Shown here piece by piece: positions 1 through 14,500 of a stretch of DNA of 64,000 nt. This DNA is from Bolinopsis microptera (taxonomy: Eukaryota; Ctenophora; Tentaculata; Lobata; Bolinopsidae). The position numbers were made by a program, and so were the translations under genes. Every line of letters starts with the position of its first letter. The first letter of the stretch is position 1. Under the pieces are notes generated by a model. It saw only the letters and a list, made by a program, of their open reading frames with translations, searched no databases and had not been told where the DNA came from. The stretch spans positions 6,386,001-6,450,000 of the forward strand of contig NC_087074.1 in the NCBI RefSeq assembly GCF_026151205.1, in the 5' to 3' direction.

Positions 1-59
1 TAAACAGAGACTGTACAAATCAAGAATGTAGAGGCGTAGGAGCTCGGTGAAACTATAGC

Positions 60-180
60 GCTGAGTCACGCGCTGGGTCACGTGTTACGTTACGTCACGC
101 CGCTCTCCACCAATGAGCGAGCAGGATGAGCGTGGTGAGCAAGAGCGGACGAGACATGTAATAGCGGTCACGTGAAGGTC
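60..180. promoter_or_regulatory. Promoter-like cluster of GTCACGTG, CRE and CCAAT motifs
   Basis: GTCACGTG E-boxes lie at 77-84 and 167-174, a CRE-like TACGTCAC at 91-98 and a CCAAT box at 110-114. The stretch is more GC- and CpG-rich than its surroundings. USF/MITF-type bHLH factors bind CACGTG and CREB/ATF factors bind TACGTCA in animals. The promoter reading is inference; its gene would lie outside the window or be unrecognised. Confidence 0.35.
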
Positions 181-2209
181 ACGAGGGTCGTTGTGTACTC
201 GGGTCCTCTATGAAGCGAGCATGTTAACAAACTCCGGGCCCAGGGAACAGTGAAGTGCGCTTTCCAGTTAATTGAGCCGGCCTGACCAGATCCCCCAGAT
301 AATTTTAGCACTTGTTTAGAAGTCCCACAGTCCCATCCACAACAACACTGCTAAAAAGAAGGTGGTTAAGTGGCTTCTGATTGGTCCGATGAGCTGTTTC
401 CAGTGTTCTGATTGGTTGCAATTAGGACAACTCCGCTTGCCCTCTCGTTAAGTTTTTAAGCAACAAAATATCTCCCAGACAGTATCCGTTAGTATAGGGA
501 TGTAATAAAGAACAAATGTTCCATAGGTCCAGAATTGTTCAGAAAATATCAATATCAATGAATATGGTCAACAGTCATTCAACATGGCATGTTTCCTTCT
601 GTTATCGAGTTACATGATATGTTTCCTATTTATCTTAATTAAAACGCAGTTCGATGTTAGAGTTCTGATTATTTGGAATCCGAAGTTTTAAAGTCCTCTG
701 AGTCCTCTGAGTAGGAGTTTGAGTTTGAGTCCTATTCCTGCCAAAGCTGATCAGATTATCTTACGATCACGTCCTGGAAGGTAAGGTCACCGTTTAAGAA
801 TACTAGAAGATTTTGCTTAAAATTGTTCAATAGTAAGAATGAAAGGAAATCTATCGATTTCGCGAAATTGTAATTCCTAAAGTCCTTTTAAAAATGGTAA
901 ACAAATTTGCACAATTTTACTAAAGGTTAAATATAAATTAGAAAAGTACAATATGAGGATAAACTGGAGTGGTTTCCTCTGCAGAAGAGAAGTAGGACTA
1001 ACCACATGTTGAGAATACCGATCTACTGCAGTGTGGGTGTACAGTGCATGCAGGCCGCTAAGGACCAGTCAGGGGTACTAGCACCATCCAATAATATCCA
1101 TCTGAAAACACAACAACTTATCATATGTTAATAAAATCTCATAAATTCAATATGGAGTTTCGGGTGCATTTCCAAGAATTTATTTTTAAATTCTTAATAC
1201 AATATACATTTGGTATAAAATAAGGTTAAGTTCGTGACCCTAAAATATAGTTGTTAGTCAGACATAGCCTAAACCAGCAACCTTGTCCAGACAAGGAACC
1301 AACTCAGACTTAATAGAAACAGATTGATTGCAACCTAGGTTCCGGCCTGGAGTTAATAGAAACATATTGATTTCAGGCAAATTGTGCTGACGCTGTGGGG
1401 AGGGTCCTGAGAGTGGAGAGCGTCTCTCCAAACCGAACAAATCACTCACTTTCGGAGGAATCCGACTACAAACTTAATGATCTGTTACCCTTAGTCTAAA
1501 GATGAGCATCCTAATTGCATTCTTATAGTTTATTCTGAACTTTTTCTTATTTTAGTTTCAGGATGGAAATATGTCGACAGGTCTGACAGGATGAGTTCAT
1601 CTCAACTTAAATTATTTCTACTGTACAAGGTGGCTTCCAGAGTCCACCCAGACAGTTCATCTTGAAGAAAAATGAGTCCATTTTCAAAATATAATAAACA
1701 AGAAAACATAGTTTAAGAATTTGTTGCTCCAACATCACATACTAAAAACCTTAAAATAGCTATGAATTTTCAGAGAAGACTAGAGCAAATATTTCTTGAT
1801 CCCGATATCATCTCCTAAAGACATGTGATATCATCTATAAAACATCGACTAATAATTCACCTCTATCACTATTTATTTATTGTATTTTTCATTTAAATAC
1901 TATTTATTCAAATCTTTGTAATACTTTAATGTTTTTTCTCCACAACAATACTGTATTTATATTAAAAGTATTCGAAAAAATGAAAGCTCTATTGAAAAAT
2001 ACATTGTTGGAATTATCTGAGTAAACCCTATTGAATAGCTTCACATATCTGTATTTTTATCTCCATTATTTCGGTGCCAATAAGTACAATGATCAAACAA
2101 GTCGATCTAACGCTAATTCTCGCACCTGTGTTTTATCTTAAACAGCTGCCCTCCCCCGTGTTTTAGCAAGCTGCTCACCATCTCTCCCGGTCTGTATAAC
2201 GCCATATAC

Positions 2210-2260
2210 GGTCATGTCACGTGAGTTCTCTCCTTATATGGTCAGGTCACGTGAGAAGTT
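2210..2260. promoter_or_regulatory. Paired GTCACGTG E-boxes
   Basis: Two GTCACGTGAG sites lie exactly 30 bp apart (2216 and 2246), within a partly repeated TATATGGTCA context. The same octamer occurs at 77 and 167. This fits a bHLH-bound regulatory element; no target gene was identified. Confidence 0.3.
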
Positions 2261-3554
2261 GCGCCTCTTGTTTGTAACAAGAGGTCAGCTGATGCTATCT
2301 TTGCTTGCCTCCGCGCTACCTGTTTCCAAATCGCTCGCTCTCGTTGGCATGGTTATCAATCTTTTGACTGACCAGTGCGATCCTTGATGCTTTAAAGCCT
2401 TCATTCTAGAACAAAATATCGTGGTTAAAATTCAGCAAGGAAAATAATAGTTCCAGATCAGATCATGATTTTTATCATGAATTCCAAATATTTCAATATC
2501 ATTCCAGGAAATCAGACTAACAAAGACAAAGCATAAAGTAATCAGTAAATGAAAATGTTGAGGGGTTATACTTTAGACTTAGTACATAACATTCCATCAT
2601 TCCCAGAGCTGTGTTCACAATTTAGCCATTGTATTGCCAACTCTGACCCAAATTTTCCAACAAGGTCCCCCATCTCTGGTTGTTGTTGTACGTCACAAAA
2701 TACCACAACTTCCTCAAACACGGCCCCTCAAAGCTCATAATACTAGTTTTGTTACGTCACAGGATCCCACCAACATCGTCTAGCTTAGGGTACGAGTCTC
2801 TGTGTCCTACAATGACGTCCAGTCACTATCTTTAGTTCCTGCGAGCTGCACTGTTTGCAGCAGGACTTGTATTTCTACTTTCCAGACGATGAGGTCCCCC
2901 CAATACACGGGCCAAACAAACTCAATAACACGTGATGGGGAGAGGAGGAGGAGGGGTTGTCGTCTGTAAACTATTAACAACATTACACGACGTGATCTTA
3001 TCTGGCTGGATATATCTCACAGCTTTATGAATCCAGCTCAGTGATTATACAAGGTGTCGGATGACTTGGTGTTTACATACTTGTAGGTGCTAATAACGTC
3101 ATGGTGATGTTAGTTTGCTTTATTTTATATCAATTTTTATTAGTTTGACTGGATTTCCTAAAACTCCCTCTCGTCTGACAGTTGTGTAATGAAATACAGT
3201 GGTGAGTGGTGTGGTGAGTTCCGCTATCTGAGTATCAGTCATTACAAAGTTACAATAAGGTGTTCTAATGAAGTAACAAAGTTAACTTACAACTACAATA
3301 TAGCAGTCAGCTATCTGAGTTGGCCGTCAGAGTACAAACACAGGCGGCTATCTCAACGAAAGGGAGAAGAAAACAGAACTAGTAATCCCAAACTAAAAGA
3401 GGATCGCGTGGACAAAGAACAGTGAATCCAGATCACTCCTAATGTAATTACCATCTATCAACTAACTACCTTGTTAGGCTTTTTGAAAGAATGATGCGAT
3501 TTTTGAACAAAACACTATTGAGAGAGATCGTTAGCGACCAGTACATCTTACAGT

Positions 3555-3750
3555 ACTTCACAGATCCCATTGCAGCAGAGTACGCTTCATGAATAGCAGT
3601 ATTCATGGAGTTACAGCGTATTTCCAGTGTAGTGCAGTGCAACTGTAGTATATTGAGGTAGTCAGTAGTGTTGATCTGTTCAGTTTCATTAAGCCTGGCA
3701 CTAGTCAGTGTGTTGTAAACAATCGTGTTTAGTCTCCACATCGCACCCTG
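3555..3750 (-). other. Possible orphan exon, function unknown
   Basis: A minus-strand open frame of 91 codons starts just after an acceptor-like ATATCAG near 3750. It encodes a probably helical stretch, for example NTAIHEAYSAAMGSVKYC, followed by GTAAGA, which could be a splice donor. I recognise no family and found no partner exons. It may be chance. Confidence 0.2.
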
Positions 3751-6348
3751 ATATTTTCCAAATAGTCCGCTGCTTAAAGGGTTCTAATATATTGTGGTCT
3801 CATCACTATCATCGGACACTCAATAGCTTTTAGCCGGTTCATCAATCTCTAGTGGTTAAATATCATTTCCAATCAGGTGGTATGAACTCTGATCTCCGTG
3901 TCACAGAACTTAACCAGAACTTCAAGGACGAGGTTGAGAGGCGAGAGCAATAGCTGTATTTTAAGAGAGCAATAGCTGTATTTTAACCTTATTTGCGCAA
4001 AGCTTGTAGCCGATGGGGTTCCTGGCCCCCTACTCCTTTTTTAGCCCTGAGTTTTGCCAAATTTGAAATATTGCAAAGTAATGTTATTTTTTAATTATCT
4101 TTTGGCTCATGACAATTTTTATAAATTTGAGCCAAATGACGATGGCGTAGAGAATGTCTTACATTTCGTTTCCCCGATCCTAATCATTGGCGCTGAAAAC
4201 GAATATGGGACAGAAAATATAGAAGGAAAGGAAAGTGCGTTCGCATGTTCTATCAATTCACTTGATTGCCTGACTAGCGATTACTGAACTATCATTTGTA
4301 GAACAAATGATTACAATCAACTAACATAACAGAATTCCAATACTCAAGACTGAAAGTTGGAACTATGAGTATGACTCTACAAGAACTCTCCACTGAAGGA
4401 CCTAACCAGCCCCTAAATCCACTACAACAACTCTCAACTCTACCTGAGCTAGCAAGAACCACACACGAAAGGGAACGATCAAGCTAGTGAAGTAGTGAAA
4501 CTGAAGAATACGATCATTGTATTATAGAGTTGTGAGAAGTGGTCAATGGGCTATTGTCAACAACAATAGCAACAATACGAACACTATTAGCTAACTCACT
4601 GTCTTATTCTATAGGCATTGAAACTACGTACACATTAACACATATTACTTACTAAACTCCCCCACCCACGCGGGGGCAGGGTTGAGTCTCTCTCAATGCC
4701 TCCTTTGTCATCCCCCTGCCTCCTCTCAATCAGACCATTGTGCCCACGTGTTTAAACCTCTTATCTACCTTATCACTCTCATCTACACGCTCTACCATTG
4801 TTAAACCTGGCTGACACTCACACGCTCTTATCATGAGTCATGAAGAGGCGCCGTCTATCAGCCCGCTTTTAAATACGCACAAATAATCGCTATCAATTAC
4901 CCATTGAGCTGGCCTACAGGATAGTTTTAACTAGCATTGCGTGGGCTACTTGATGCTGATATTCAATTAATCGACAATGTTCTATCAGTCAGCTATTCTA
5001 TCAGCTTGCTGGCCACGTCAATTGCTCATACAAATGCCCAGATCTGAGTCAGTTAAACAATTCTCCGATAGTTTCAACTCCATCTGCTGATATTAATGCC
5101 AAGCAATGACAAAAATATCAACCACTTAAGATTATCCTTTTATTAACGTTAAAAACCTAGAGAATACCTTTTAACCGTTTTCAAAGTTTGGAAAGTTTAA
5201 GGGATCATCTTGGAGAAATCAATTCCGATATCTGAGCTAAGGGTGGTGTCTGAGAACAGAGAAGCGGATAGATTAGACACGATTTGAACAGTGACACAAC
5301 TGTGTGATAAAAAGTGTGGTCAATGGTAACATGGTTAACATGGTAACAATGGTAACATATCAACAACATGATCAGAATAATATAGAAAATACATTAAAAC
5401 CTTGACTTACAAAAATATAACTAGAACCATGAACTCGTGGCAACTGGGCACCGGCTATATTAAATAATCGAGAGAGAAATTCAAAATTGTAGAAGATGGG
5501 CCAACTTTAAGTTTTCATATAGTTAAACCAGAGGGTTTTTTGAAATCCTGGCCTCGATTCTAACCTAACCTTTTCCCATCGTTAACACTTCGTGATTAAT
5601 ATCATTGTTTATTGTTAAACCGTATATTTTTATCATAAAATAGTTTTCAAACCTGGCTGGGAAAATCAATAAAGAATATTTATTTTAACATATTAAACCA
5701 GTATGATGAAACATTCCATTCTTTATAAATATTGTACTTCTTTAACCAGAAAATTATCATTATCAGATTATAAAGAGATTTCCCAGTTTATACAAACTAT
5801 ACCAGACAATTATATGATACAACATCTTGGACGTTTTACTTAACATCTTAAAGCATGGAAATGATCAGAGGCTTATTTTTTATCAAAAACACTGTACTAA
5901 GAGATCAAACATTAAATATTAACAATTAACTTAGACACACATCATAGATTTAACTGGATGGAAATATCACCTATTATAAACTATTAAACATCAAATAAAA
6001 TTATTTATATCTAGAAGGTGAACCCAGTAAACGCCGCTTATACATCACGTGATAAGCTCTTTAATCAGCGAACCACCATTACAGTAAGCCTGAATGAAAC
6101 ATTACTGTGCGATTAGGCTGACGCCTGACATGTTGTTACCACTGCAGGGAATCAATGCTGCATCATGTATAAAAGTATCTTGTAGTCCGAATGAGCACTG
6201 AGATTGCGTCTAGTGACTTGTAGGGTGGAGGGTGAACTAAAGCTAAGTAAGATGAGTAGCTCCCTTATTCAGCTCTCAGAATAGAAGCTAAACTAGCTGC
6301 TAGGTAGCCTCACAGTATCTCAAATTAGAGTAATGTCTACAGTTCACA

Positions 6349-8543
6349 TTATTGATCCTTATTTAGCTCCGCAATGAAGAGTTCCAGTTTGTCCTGTATA
6401 CTTCTAACTTTCCTCAACTCCTCCGCTAAGTCCACTCTCTTTCCGGTTATCAGACGCTTCTTGTTCTCTTCGTCACGTGACAGTTCATCTAGGTACTGCT
6501 TCACTTCCTGTTCTAGTCTCTGAGCTGCGGGGGAGAGAGGATTAATTAATGAGGGGATTATAATAGGGGAGGAGGGAGGGTAATAAGGTGTGAATACTGA
6601 ACACTATGATGTTACAATACACAGAATAATGGCAAACCCTCAGTGTTCATGATCTGTAGTCTGAGCGCGTTACTAGTAGTCTCCAGCATGCGGGTAGCTC
6701 TCCAGAATAACACCACATCGTTACACTCCACTGCGTTACACGCAATACTGCGGTGGTAGAACGCTTTGCGGCACTGCTGCGCACTTGATAGTGCGCGGGT
6801 CAGGAACGTTACTGCGTACAGCTTCTCCCACACAGTGCAAATCTGAAGATTTAAGGTATCAGAACAGATCGCGGTAATGAGATCGAACGGCAACTATTTC
6901 ATCTATTGAACTATCAGAAACAAATATTTTCAAAGAGTTGCAGACAACTATAAAAACAAAAACCTTTTCAATATTGTTTTTTTATCAACTGCAACAAATA
7001 AGTTTGAAAGAATTAACTAACATTAAAAGCAGTTCCCAACTACTCACAATTTCGTAAGGCACGTCAACACCCTGGGTCTGTAGGTTTCTCCTCACTGTGG
7101 TCAGCTCATCATTCTCAAGGTGCTTACTATGCATCTCATCTGCTACTAGCAGTTTCTGTAGCTCGTTCTTAGCAGACACACACTGAGATTCTAGAGGAGA
7201 CCTGCTCCTCCAACCTGTCCATCTCTCTGTCCAGGACGGGCCTGTGGGAACGTTGGTTAGTTAGTTACCTTATATGGACATATCACATCTCACGTGGTTT
7301 AGTTAGTTACCTTATTTGGGCATATCATATCTCATACAGTGGGTTAGTGATAAACCTTTATTTGGGCACATGGTATAACATAACTCCATTGAAACATTTT
7401 TGGTGGTACAGAAACAGCTTCAAATGATTTAATCTTTTACTTTACACAGGCAACATAGAACTTTGTTAAGATTAAATAAATTGTGAAATTACAGGACATA
7501 CCAATACATCTCTCCAGATTATCGTTAGCTAAGTCTATCCTCTCTTTTAAGATACGTTCCATAAAGGATATAGAGTTATCCCACTGCATTTTATTGGTCA
7601 CTGCAGTGTCCTCTAATGCGTTCTTCTGTATCACACTCTAAAATATCACCTTATTAATTACTTTATTAGTTAATACATGCTTCTTGTTCTAAAGTTTTTG
7701 AAAAGCTTCCGAAAAGTTTACAAACTTAACTGACCAATGATTGACTTCGGACTAAGCTTTGATAATAAAACTAGCAATTTATGAGATTGAAGTGACTTTA
7801 TTTTCTGTTCACCAAGTTAAATTTTCTTACCAATCGTTTGAGAGCGGTGGATTGCCAGGCATGCTGAGCCTTGACAGTCTCCAAAATATTGGCTTTCAGA
7901 GGTTGGAACAAATCTCCAATCTCTCTGTCAGCTTTCTTGGTAGTCATGATGGTCTCCAGCTGCTTGAATAAAGTCTGCCACCCGACGTTGATAGCCATTT
8001 GGGGGAGTTTGTCGTCTGTCCAGTCTTTAAGGGCAATATCCACCTGCGGTACATACTATTTAACATTAATTTGGGCTGGACATAACAGAGGTAATATTGG
8101 TTTATCTGATTGCTGTATCAAACGGATGGTCTATTCTACAATAACAGAATACTCATCGTATCAGAGACATCCGTATACATATAGGGTTAATACAATTACT
8201 TCTTGACCCACACTAACCGATACCATCTCAGTGTATGGACATTTAGGAGCCGTTTGTGGATTGAAAATATCATGTGTCGCACAGTCATAGTACTAAACAA
8301 GGATAATCCACCAAACACATAACAAACATCAGATATATTGTGACCAGCTATTCATACTTTAGTGTTAAAGTTCGAACTGGAAGTGCACTCCGCAGCTCCA
8401 AGATAAATATCATCCACCACTTTTGGGTGGATTTCTTCCCACAAGTTTTCCTGCAGTAACGTCTCCCATTCAAGAGGTGTTGACTTGTGTAGAGCCGCTA
8501 TGTCGTCTAATATGTCATCTTTAGCTTTCTCAAACAGGTCGTT
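6349..8543 (-). CDS. OPA1: OPA1 exons 18-23 (stalk and C-terminal region)
   Basis: Exons in gene order: 8358-8543, 7831-8043, 7502-7637, 7048-7241, 6638-6842, 6349-6524. They encode the part from NDLFEKAK through [69 protein letters not shown] and [20 protein letters not shown] to the stop. All align without gaps to recalled human OPA1 sequence except short spacers. Introns here are short (about 100-350 bp), in contrast with the rest of the gene. The end of the OPA1 family (paddle/GED coiled coil) is complete, so the stop at 6349 is native. Confidence 0.93.
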
Positions 8544-11500
8544 CTGAAGAATATAGACGTTAGGATCACGGATCACGGGATGAATGTAGAGAAATCGAAT
8601 ATGGGTCGAATTGGGTTTAAGCATCAACATAAGTAATTAAGGGGTCGCATAGATGAGTGTATTGGTTACAGGATTTCACAGTCAATTGTTATTAAAATAA
8701 CTGGGTAGATTGGGGCAATAGTGTGATAATCGGGGTGTAACATAGGGGGTTTCCATCATCTTAGCTCGGGGGTAAATAGGATATAATATGTATGCACGCT
8801 CGGAGTTGATGAATCCAGATTTTTGGAACATTTTTGGAACATTTTTGGAACATGTGCCAAAATTGTGCCAAAAGTGTGCCATGCATTTATTTGCCCTAAT
8901 GAGCTCAAAATAGTGCCAAAAATAATTGTAAATTATGGATATATTTGCAAGCTAGGTCTAGGGGCCATCGAAAGTAGCATAACATTACCCAGGTTCATGG
9001 AATGAACGAAAATGAACAAAAATGAATATTGTCCTAAAAATGCTCAGAACGGTTTAAAATTGGTCGGAAAGTGTTTATATTAGTCCTAGGACCACTCAAA
9101 CCAAGTTTGGGAATCACTGCATGTCTAGAACCGATGTTACCAATGTTCCAAAATGTTCCAATTTTGTCACAATAATCCTCCTGAGAATCCAGATTTTTGG
9201 AACATGGGCACATCGAAGTATTGGCTGTATTTAAGTGCTGGGAAGCCTCAATTCGGTTTTCTAAGATGGATATAGGTAAAAACTAGGCCTAAGAGCCATC
9301 AAAACTCAAATAACATTACCCAGGTTCATGGAATGAACGAAAATGAACAAAAATGAATATTGTCCTAAAAATGCTCAGAACGGTTTAAAATTGGTCGGAA
9401 AGTGTTTATATTAGTCCTAGGACCACTCAAACCAAGTTTGGGAATCACTGCATGTCTAGAACCGATGTTACCAATGTTCCAAAATGTTCCAATTTTGGCA
9501 CAATAATCCTCCTGAGAATCCAGATTTTTGGAACATGGGCACGTCGAAGTATTGGCTGTATTTAAGTGCTGGGAAGCCTCAATTCGGTTTTCTAAGATGG
9601 ATATCGGTAAAAACTAGGCCTTAGAGCCATCAAAAGTCAAATAACATTACCCAGGTTCATGGAATGAACGAAAATGAACAAAAATGAATATTGTCCTAAA
9701 AATACTCAGAACGGTTTAAAATTGGTCGGAAAGTGTTTATATTAGTCCTAGGACCACTCAAACCAAGTTTGGGAATCACTGCATGTCTAGAACCGATGTT
9801 ACCAATGTTCCAAAATGTTCCAATTTTGTCAAAATAATTCTCCTGAGAATCCAGATTTTTGGAACATGGGCACATCGAAGTATTGGCTGTATTTAAGTGC
9901 TGGGAAGCCTCAATTCGGTTTTCTAAGATGGATATAGCCGTAAGCTAGGCCTAGGAGCCATCAAAGTCGTATAAAATTACCCATGGAATGACCAGAAATG
10001 AACGAAAATGAACATTCTTCTCAAAGTGCTCAGAATGGTTTAAAATTGGTCGGAAAGTGTTTATATTAGTCCTAGGACCACTCAAACCAAGTTAGGGAAT
10101 CACTGCATGTCTAGAACCGATGTTACCAATCTTCCAAAATGTTCCAATTTTGTCACAATAATCCTCCTGAGAATCCAGATTTTTGGAACATGGGCACATC
10201 GAAGTATTGGCTGTATTTAAGTGCTGGGAAGCCTCAATTCGTTTTTCTAAGATGAATGTAGGTAAAAACTAGGCCTAAGAGCCATCAAAAGTCAAATAAT
10301 AATACCCAGGTTCATGGAATGAACGAAAATGAACAAAAATGGATATTGTCCTAAAAATTATCAGAACGGTTTAAAATTGGTCGGAAAGTGTTTATATTAG
10401 TCCTAGGACCACTCAAACCAAGTTTGGGAATCTCTGCATGTCTAGAACCGATGTTACCAATGTTCTAAAATGTTCCAATTCGAGTGGTCTTAGGACCAAT
10501 ACAAACACTTTCCGACCAATTTTAAACCGCTCTGAGCAATTGCAAAGGGTTTACGAAAGAGTCATAAGGCCAATCAACAGACTATTCATTTACTGTACTG
10601 TTAAGATGGTTCGGTATTCTGCACCCCTCGTATCGGTTCTGGGCATGCAGTGATTCCATAAACAGTCAGACAGTCACACAATGTACACCCTATATTTAGA
10701 TCACATCAGTTTCATTTGTATCACATCACTTCGTGTAATAGATGTGTGGAAGCAAATAAAGATGTGATCTGAATAAGGTGATCCGAGCGTAGCAAGGTTA
10801 TCCGATCTTATTTGGTGTGATCGGATGTAGAGGCGTAAGATCAGATCAGGTCATCAGCAATAGGATTAACTTAGCAAGCTTGTTAATGAATAAGAAGAGA
10901 ATAAATAGATAATTAAGTTATACAAATCATTTTCCCTCTCTGTTAACCACAACAACTACAACGACAATGAATCCCTTCACTAAATTGATGAGCCTACCTC
11001 TTTATCTACCAGTTCAAAGAAGCACCAGCAGTCCACCTCACTCAACCAACCCCTTCACCAGCAACCTTCATCCCTCAACCAACTCATTCACCACCAGCCT
11101 ACCTAACGCAACCAACCCCTTCACCAGCAACCTACCTCGCTCAACCAACCCTTTCACCTGCAACCTTCATCCCTCAACGAACAAATACAGCTAATGATGT
11201 CAAAAATGTATATCAATATATTGGGGGATTATTAAAACCAAAATAGTTGCCCAATAAAATAATTTCTGCCTTCTCTTGGAGGTACGTGTGCTAATTGTAC
11301 ATAATTCTGAATGCAACTTTAAGACTCTGTTGAACGTAAATATTGACTCTTTGCCACCATTTTCTTACCATTCAGAGCGCTTTAAGGAAAATTTTAATTT
11401 TTGTTCATTTTCGTTCATTCCATGAACCTGGGTAATGTTATTTGACTTTTGATGGCTCTTAGACCTAGTTTTTACCTATATCCATCTTAGAAAACCGAAT

Positions 11501-14500
11501 TGAGGCTTCCCAGCACTTAAATACAGCCAATACTTCGATCTGCCCATGTTCCAAAAATCTGGATTCTCAGGAGGATTATTGTGCCAAAATTGGAACATTT
11601 TGGAAGATTGGTAACATCGGTTCTAGACATGCAGTGATTCCCAAACTTGGTTTGAGTGGTCCTAGGACTAATATAAACACTTTCCGACCAATTTTAAACC
11701 GTTCTGAGCATTTTTAGGACAATATTCATTTTTGTTCATTTTCGTTCATTCCATGAACCTGGGTAATGTTATTTCAGTTTTGATGGCTCTTAGGCCTAGT
11801 TTTTACCTATATCCATCTTAGAAAACCGAATTGAGGCTTCCCAGCACTTAAATACAGCCAATACTTCGATGTGCCCATGTTCCAAAAATCTGGATTCTCA
11901 GGAGAATTATTGTGCCAAAATTGGAACATTTTGGAACATTGGTAACATCGGTTCTAAACATGCAGTGATTCCCAAACTTGGTTTGGGTGGTCCTAGGACT
12001 AATATAAACACTTTCCGACCAATTTTAAACCGTCCTGAGCATTTGTAGGACAATATTCATTTTTGTTCATTTTCGTTCATTCCATGAACCTGGGTAATGT
12101 TATTTGAGTTTTGATGGCTCTTAGGCCTAGTTTTTACCTATATCCATCTTAGAAAACCGAATTGAGGCTTCCCAGCACTTAAATACAGCCAATACTTCGA
12201 TGTCCCCATGTTCCCAAAATGGTTACAAAAATCAAAATTGGAACCACCTTCACATCGGTTCTAGACATGCAGTGATTCCCAAACTTGGTTTGAGTGGTCC
12301 TAGGACTAATATAAACACTTTCCGACCAATTTTAAACCGTTCTGAGCATTTTTAGGACAATATTCATTTTTGTTCATTTTCGTTCATTCCATGAACCTGG
12401 GTAATGTTATTTGAGTTTTGATGGCTCTTAGGCATAGTTTTTACCTATATCCATCTTAGAAAAACGAATTGAGGCTTCCCAGCACTTAAATACAGCCAAT
12501 ACTTCGATGTGCCCATGTTCCAAAAAATCTGGATTCTCAGGAGGATTATTGTGCCAAAATTGGAACATTTTGGAACATTGGTAACATCGGTTCTAAACAT
12601 GCAGTGATTCCCAAACTTTGTTTGAGTGGTCCTAGGACTAATATAAACACTTTCCGACCAATTTTAAACCGTCCTGAGCATTTTTAGGACAATATTCATT
12701 TTTGTTCATTTTCGTTCATTCCATGAACCTGGGTAATGTTATTTGAGTTTTGATGGCTCTTAGGCCTAGTTTTTACCTATATCCATCTTAGAAAACCGAA
12801 TTGAGGCTTCCCAGCACTTAAATACAGCCAATACTTCGATGTCCCCATGTTCCCAAAATGGTTACAAAAATCAAAATTGGAACCACCTTCACATCGGTTC
12901 TAGACATGCAGTGATTCCCAAACTTGGTTTGAGTGGTCCTAGGACCAATGTAAACACTTTCCGACCCATTTTAAACCATTCTGAGCACTTTGAGAAGAAT
13001 GTTCATTTTCGTTCATTTCTGGTCATTCCATGGGTAATTTTATACGACTTTTGATGGCTCCTAGGCCTAGCTTACGGCTATATCATCTTAGAAAACCGAA
13101 CTGAGCCTTCCCAGCACTCAAATACGGCCAATACTGCGATGTGCCCATGTTCCAAATTTATGGATTCATCTACTGCACGCTCGCCGTATATATTGTGCGC
13201 GCCTGCGCGCAGCTTAATTGTCATTTTTGCGCGGAGATACTATAAAATGAACTCCCGCGTCTTACCAATCCCATATCAAGTAGACCGTTTTCATGCACCA
13301 ACGGCGTTTTGGGCGTTGTCCAGCAATCAAGACTTACAGATTTAACAAATTATTCTAATAACAGTATAACAAAGGAACGAACCCTGTCCATTTCTCGGAT
13401 CCCAGAGAACGTGTTCCTCCATTCTGCCTCAAGATTATACCTCGCCGCCTTGAAATTATCAGCCTGCTGCTCCACCGAATCGCTCACCATTTTCCAGAAA
13501 CAATCCGATACGGCTAGCGACAAATTGTTAGTCGACATCTGAGATGCTCTCATTGCACCTGACCTGATGGAAAGTTATTTAGTAGACTTGCACATCCGAT
13601 ACGTGACGTCATTATAAATAAAGTGGGACAGTCAGAAACAATTACAATGGTTAACATAGGGGGAAAACCGTATGCCCGAACTGGGTAAACTGTACAGTTT
13701 CAATATAGAATTGATAAAACGACACAAAACTATCGTTATGCTATATTCTTGTTTTGATAATAAGTTGATACGTTAGTCGTTAAGATGACAAAAGTGAATA
13801 AGATCACTTTAAAAATAACCTGAATAGTTTAGATCTACTAAAGAAGTCCTCCTCGTACGCTCGAATAGTTTCAATACTGTCATCTTGAGGTCCCCTGCCC
13901 GTTACTACCGCATAGTAACCCAGCGCTTTCATCGGAAACAGCTTCCCCTCCAGAATCTTCTTAACCTGTTGAAATTGTACATAATGCATATAGTTCAAGT
14001 AATATTCATACTCGTTAAGAGAGGCATACTCTATAAATTATAACATATTCCCAAGGTCTCCGATATGAACAAATATGTAAATCTCTCATAAGACAGTAGA
14101 CACAGTTTAAGACTGCGTCTCCTCTCATTTTATTTATCAAATCTCGTATCAAATCACGAGAAATTACTAATGTAAACTGATATAATATGAGTTTCTATAT
14201 TGTGTTTAGATATTTTACTAGATTGAAGGGTGCCGCGTTTCCGCAGCACCCGCTACCACAAATTATATGCCCAGAGTAGGACGATTTGTCCTAACTGCAG
14301 ATTTCATCTAACCGCTGTGCAATGGAAAGACTCCGCCCGGAGGAAAACCCAAGATGATCGGTTTTAACCTCGACATCAGGTAAGTATGCTTCAAATAGAG
14401 CAAAGTATAAATACTATGTTCGTCTTAAAATATTTCCTTGTGTTTAGAATTAGATATTAAGATTGCCATATTTTGTAGATGTTATATCGTCCAAAACATT

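Larger units (their letters stand above)
1..6348. other. Gene-poor flank downstream of OPA1
   Basis: I found no convincing gene here. Open frames are short and lack family similarity. A minus-strand frame near 3555-3750 has an AG before it and a GTAAG-like site inside it and could be an orphan exon (listed separately). Short tandem repeats include a 22-bp unit duplicated near 3943-3985 and GGTAACAT-type repeats near 5320-5360. Promoter-like motif clusters are listed separately. Positions 1-6348 lie 3' of the OPA1 stop codon. Confidence 0.6.

Noticed and set aside
10967-11194. 75-codon Thr/Pro/Asn frame
   Set aside because: Driven by a degenerate tandem repeat in the loop of the foldback transposon.
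14360-14390. Spliced-leader RNA gene suggested by CAGGTAAGTATG on the plus strand
   Set aside because: Read on the other strand it is the U1 5' end; the full U1 structure, including the U1-A loop and Sm site, is present.
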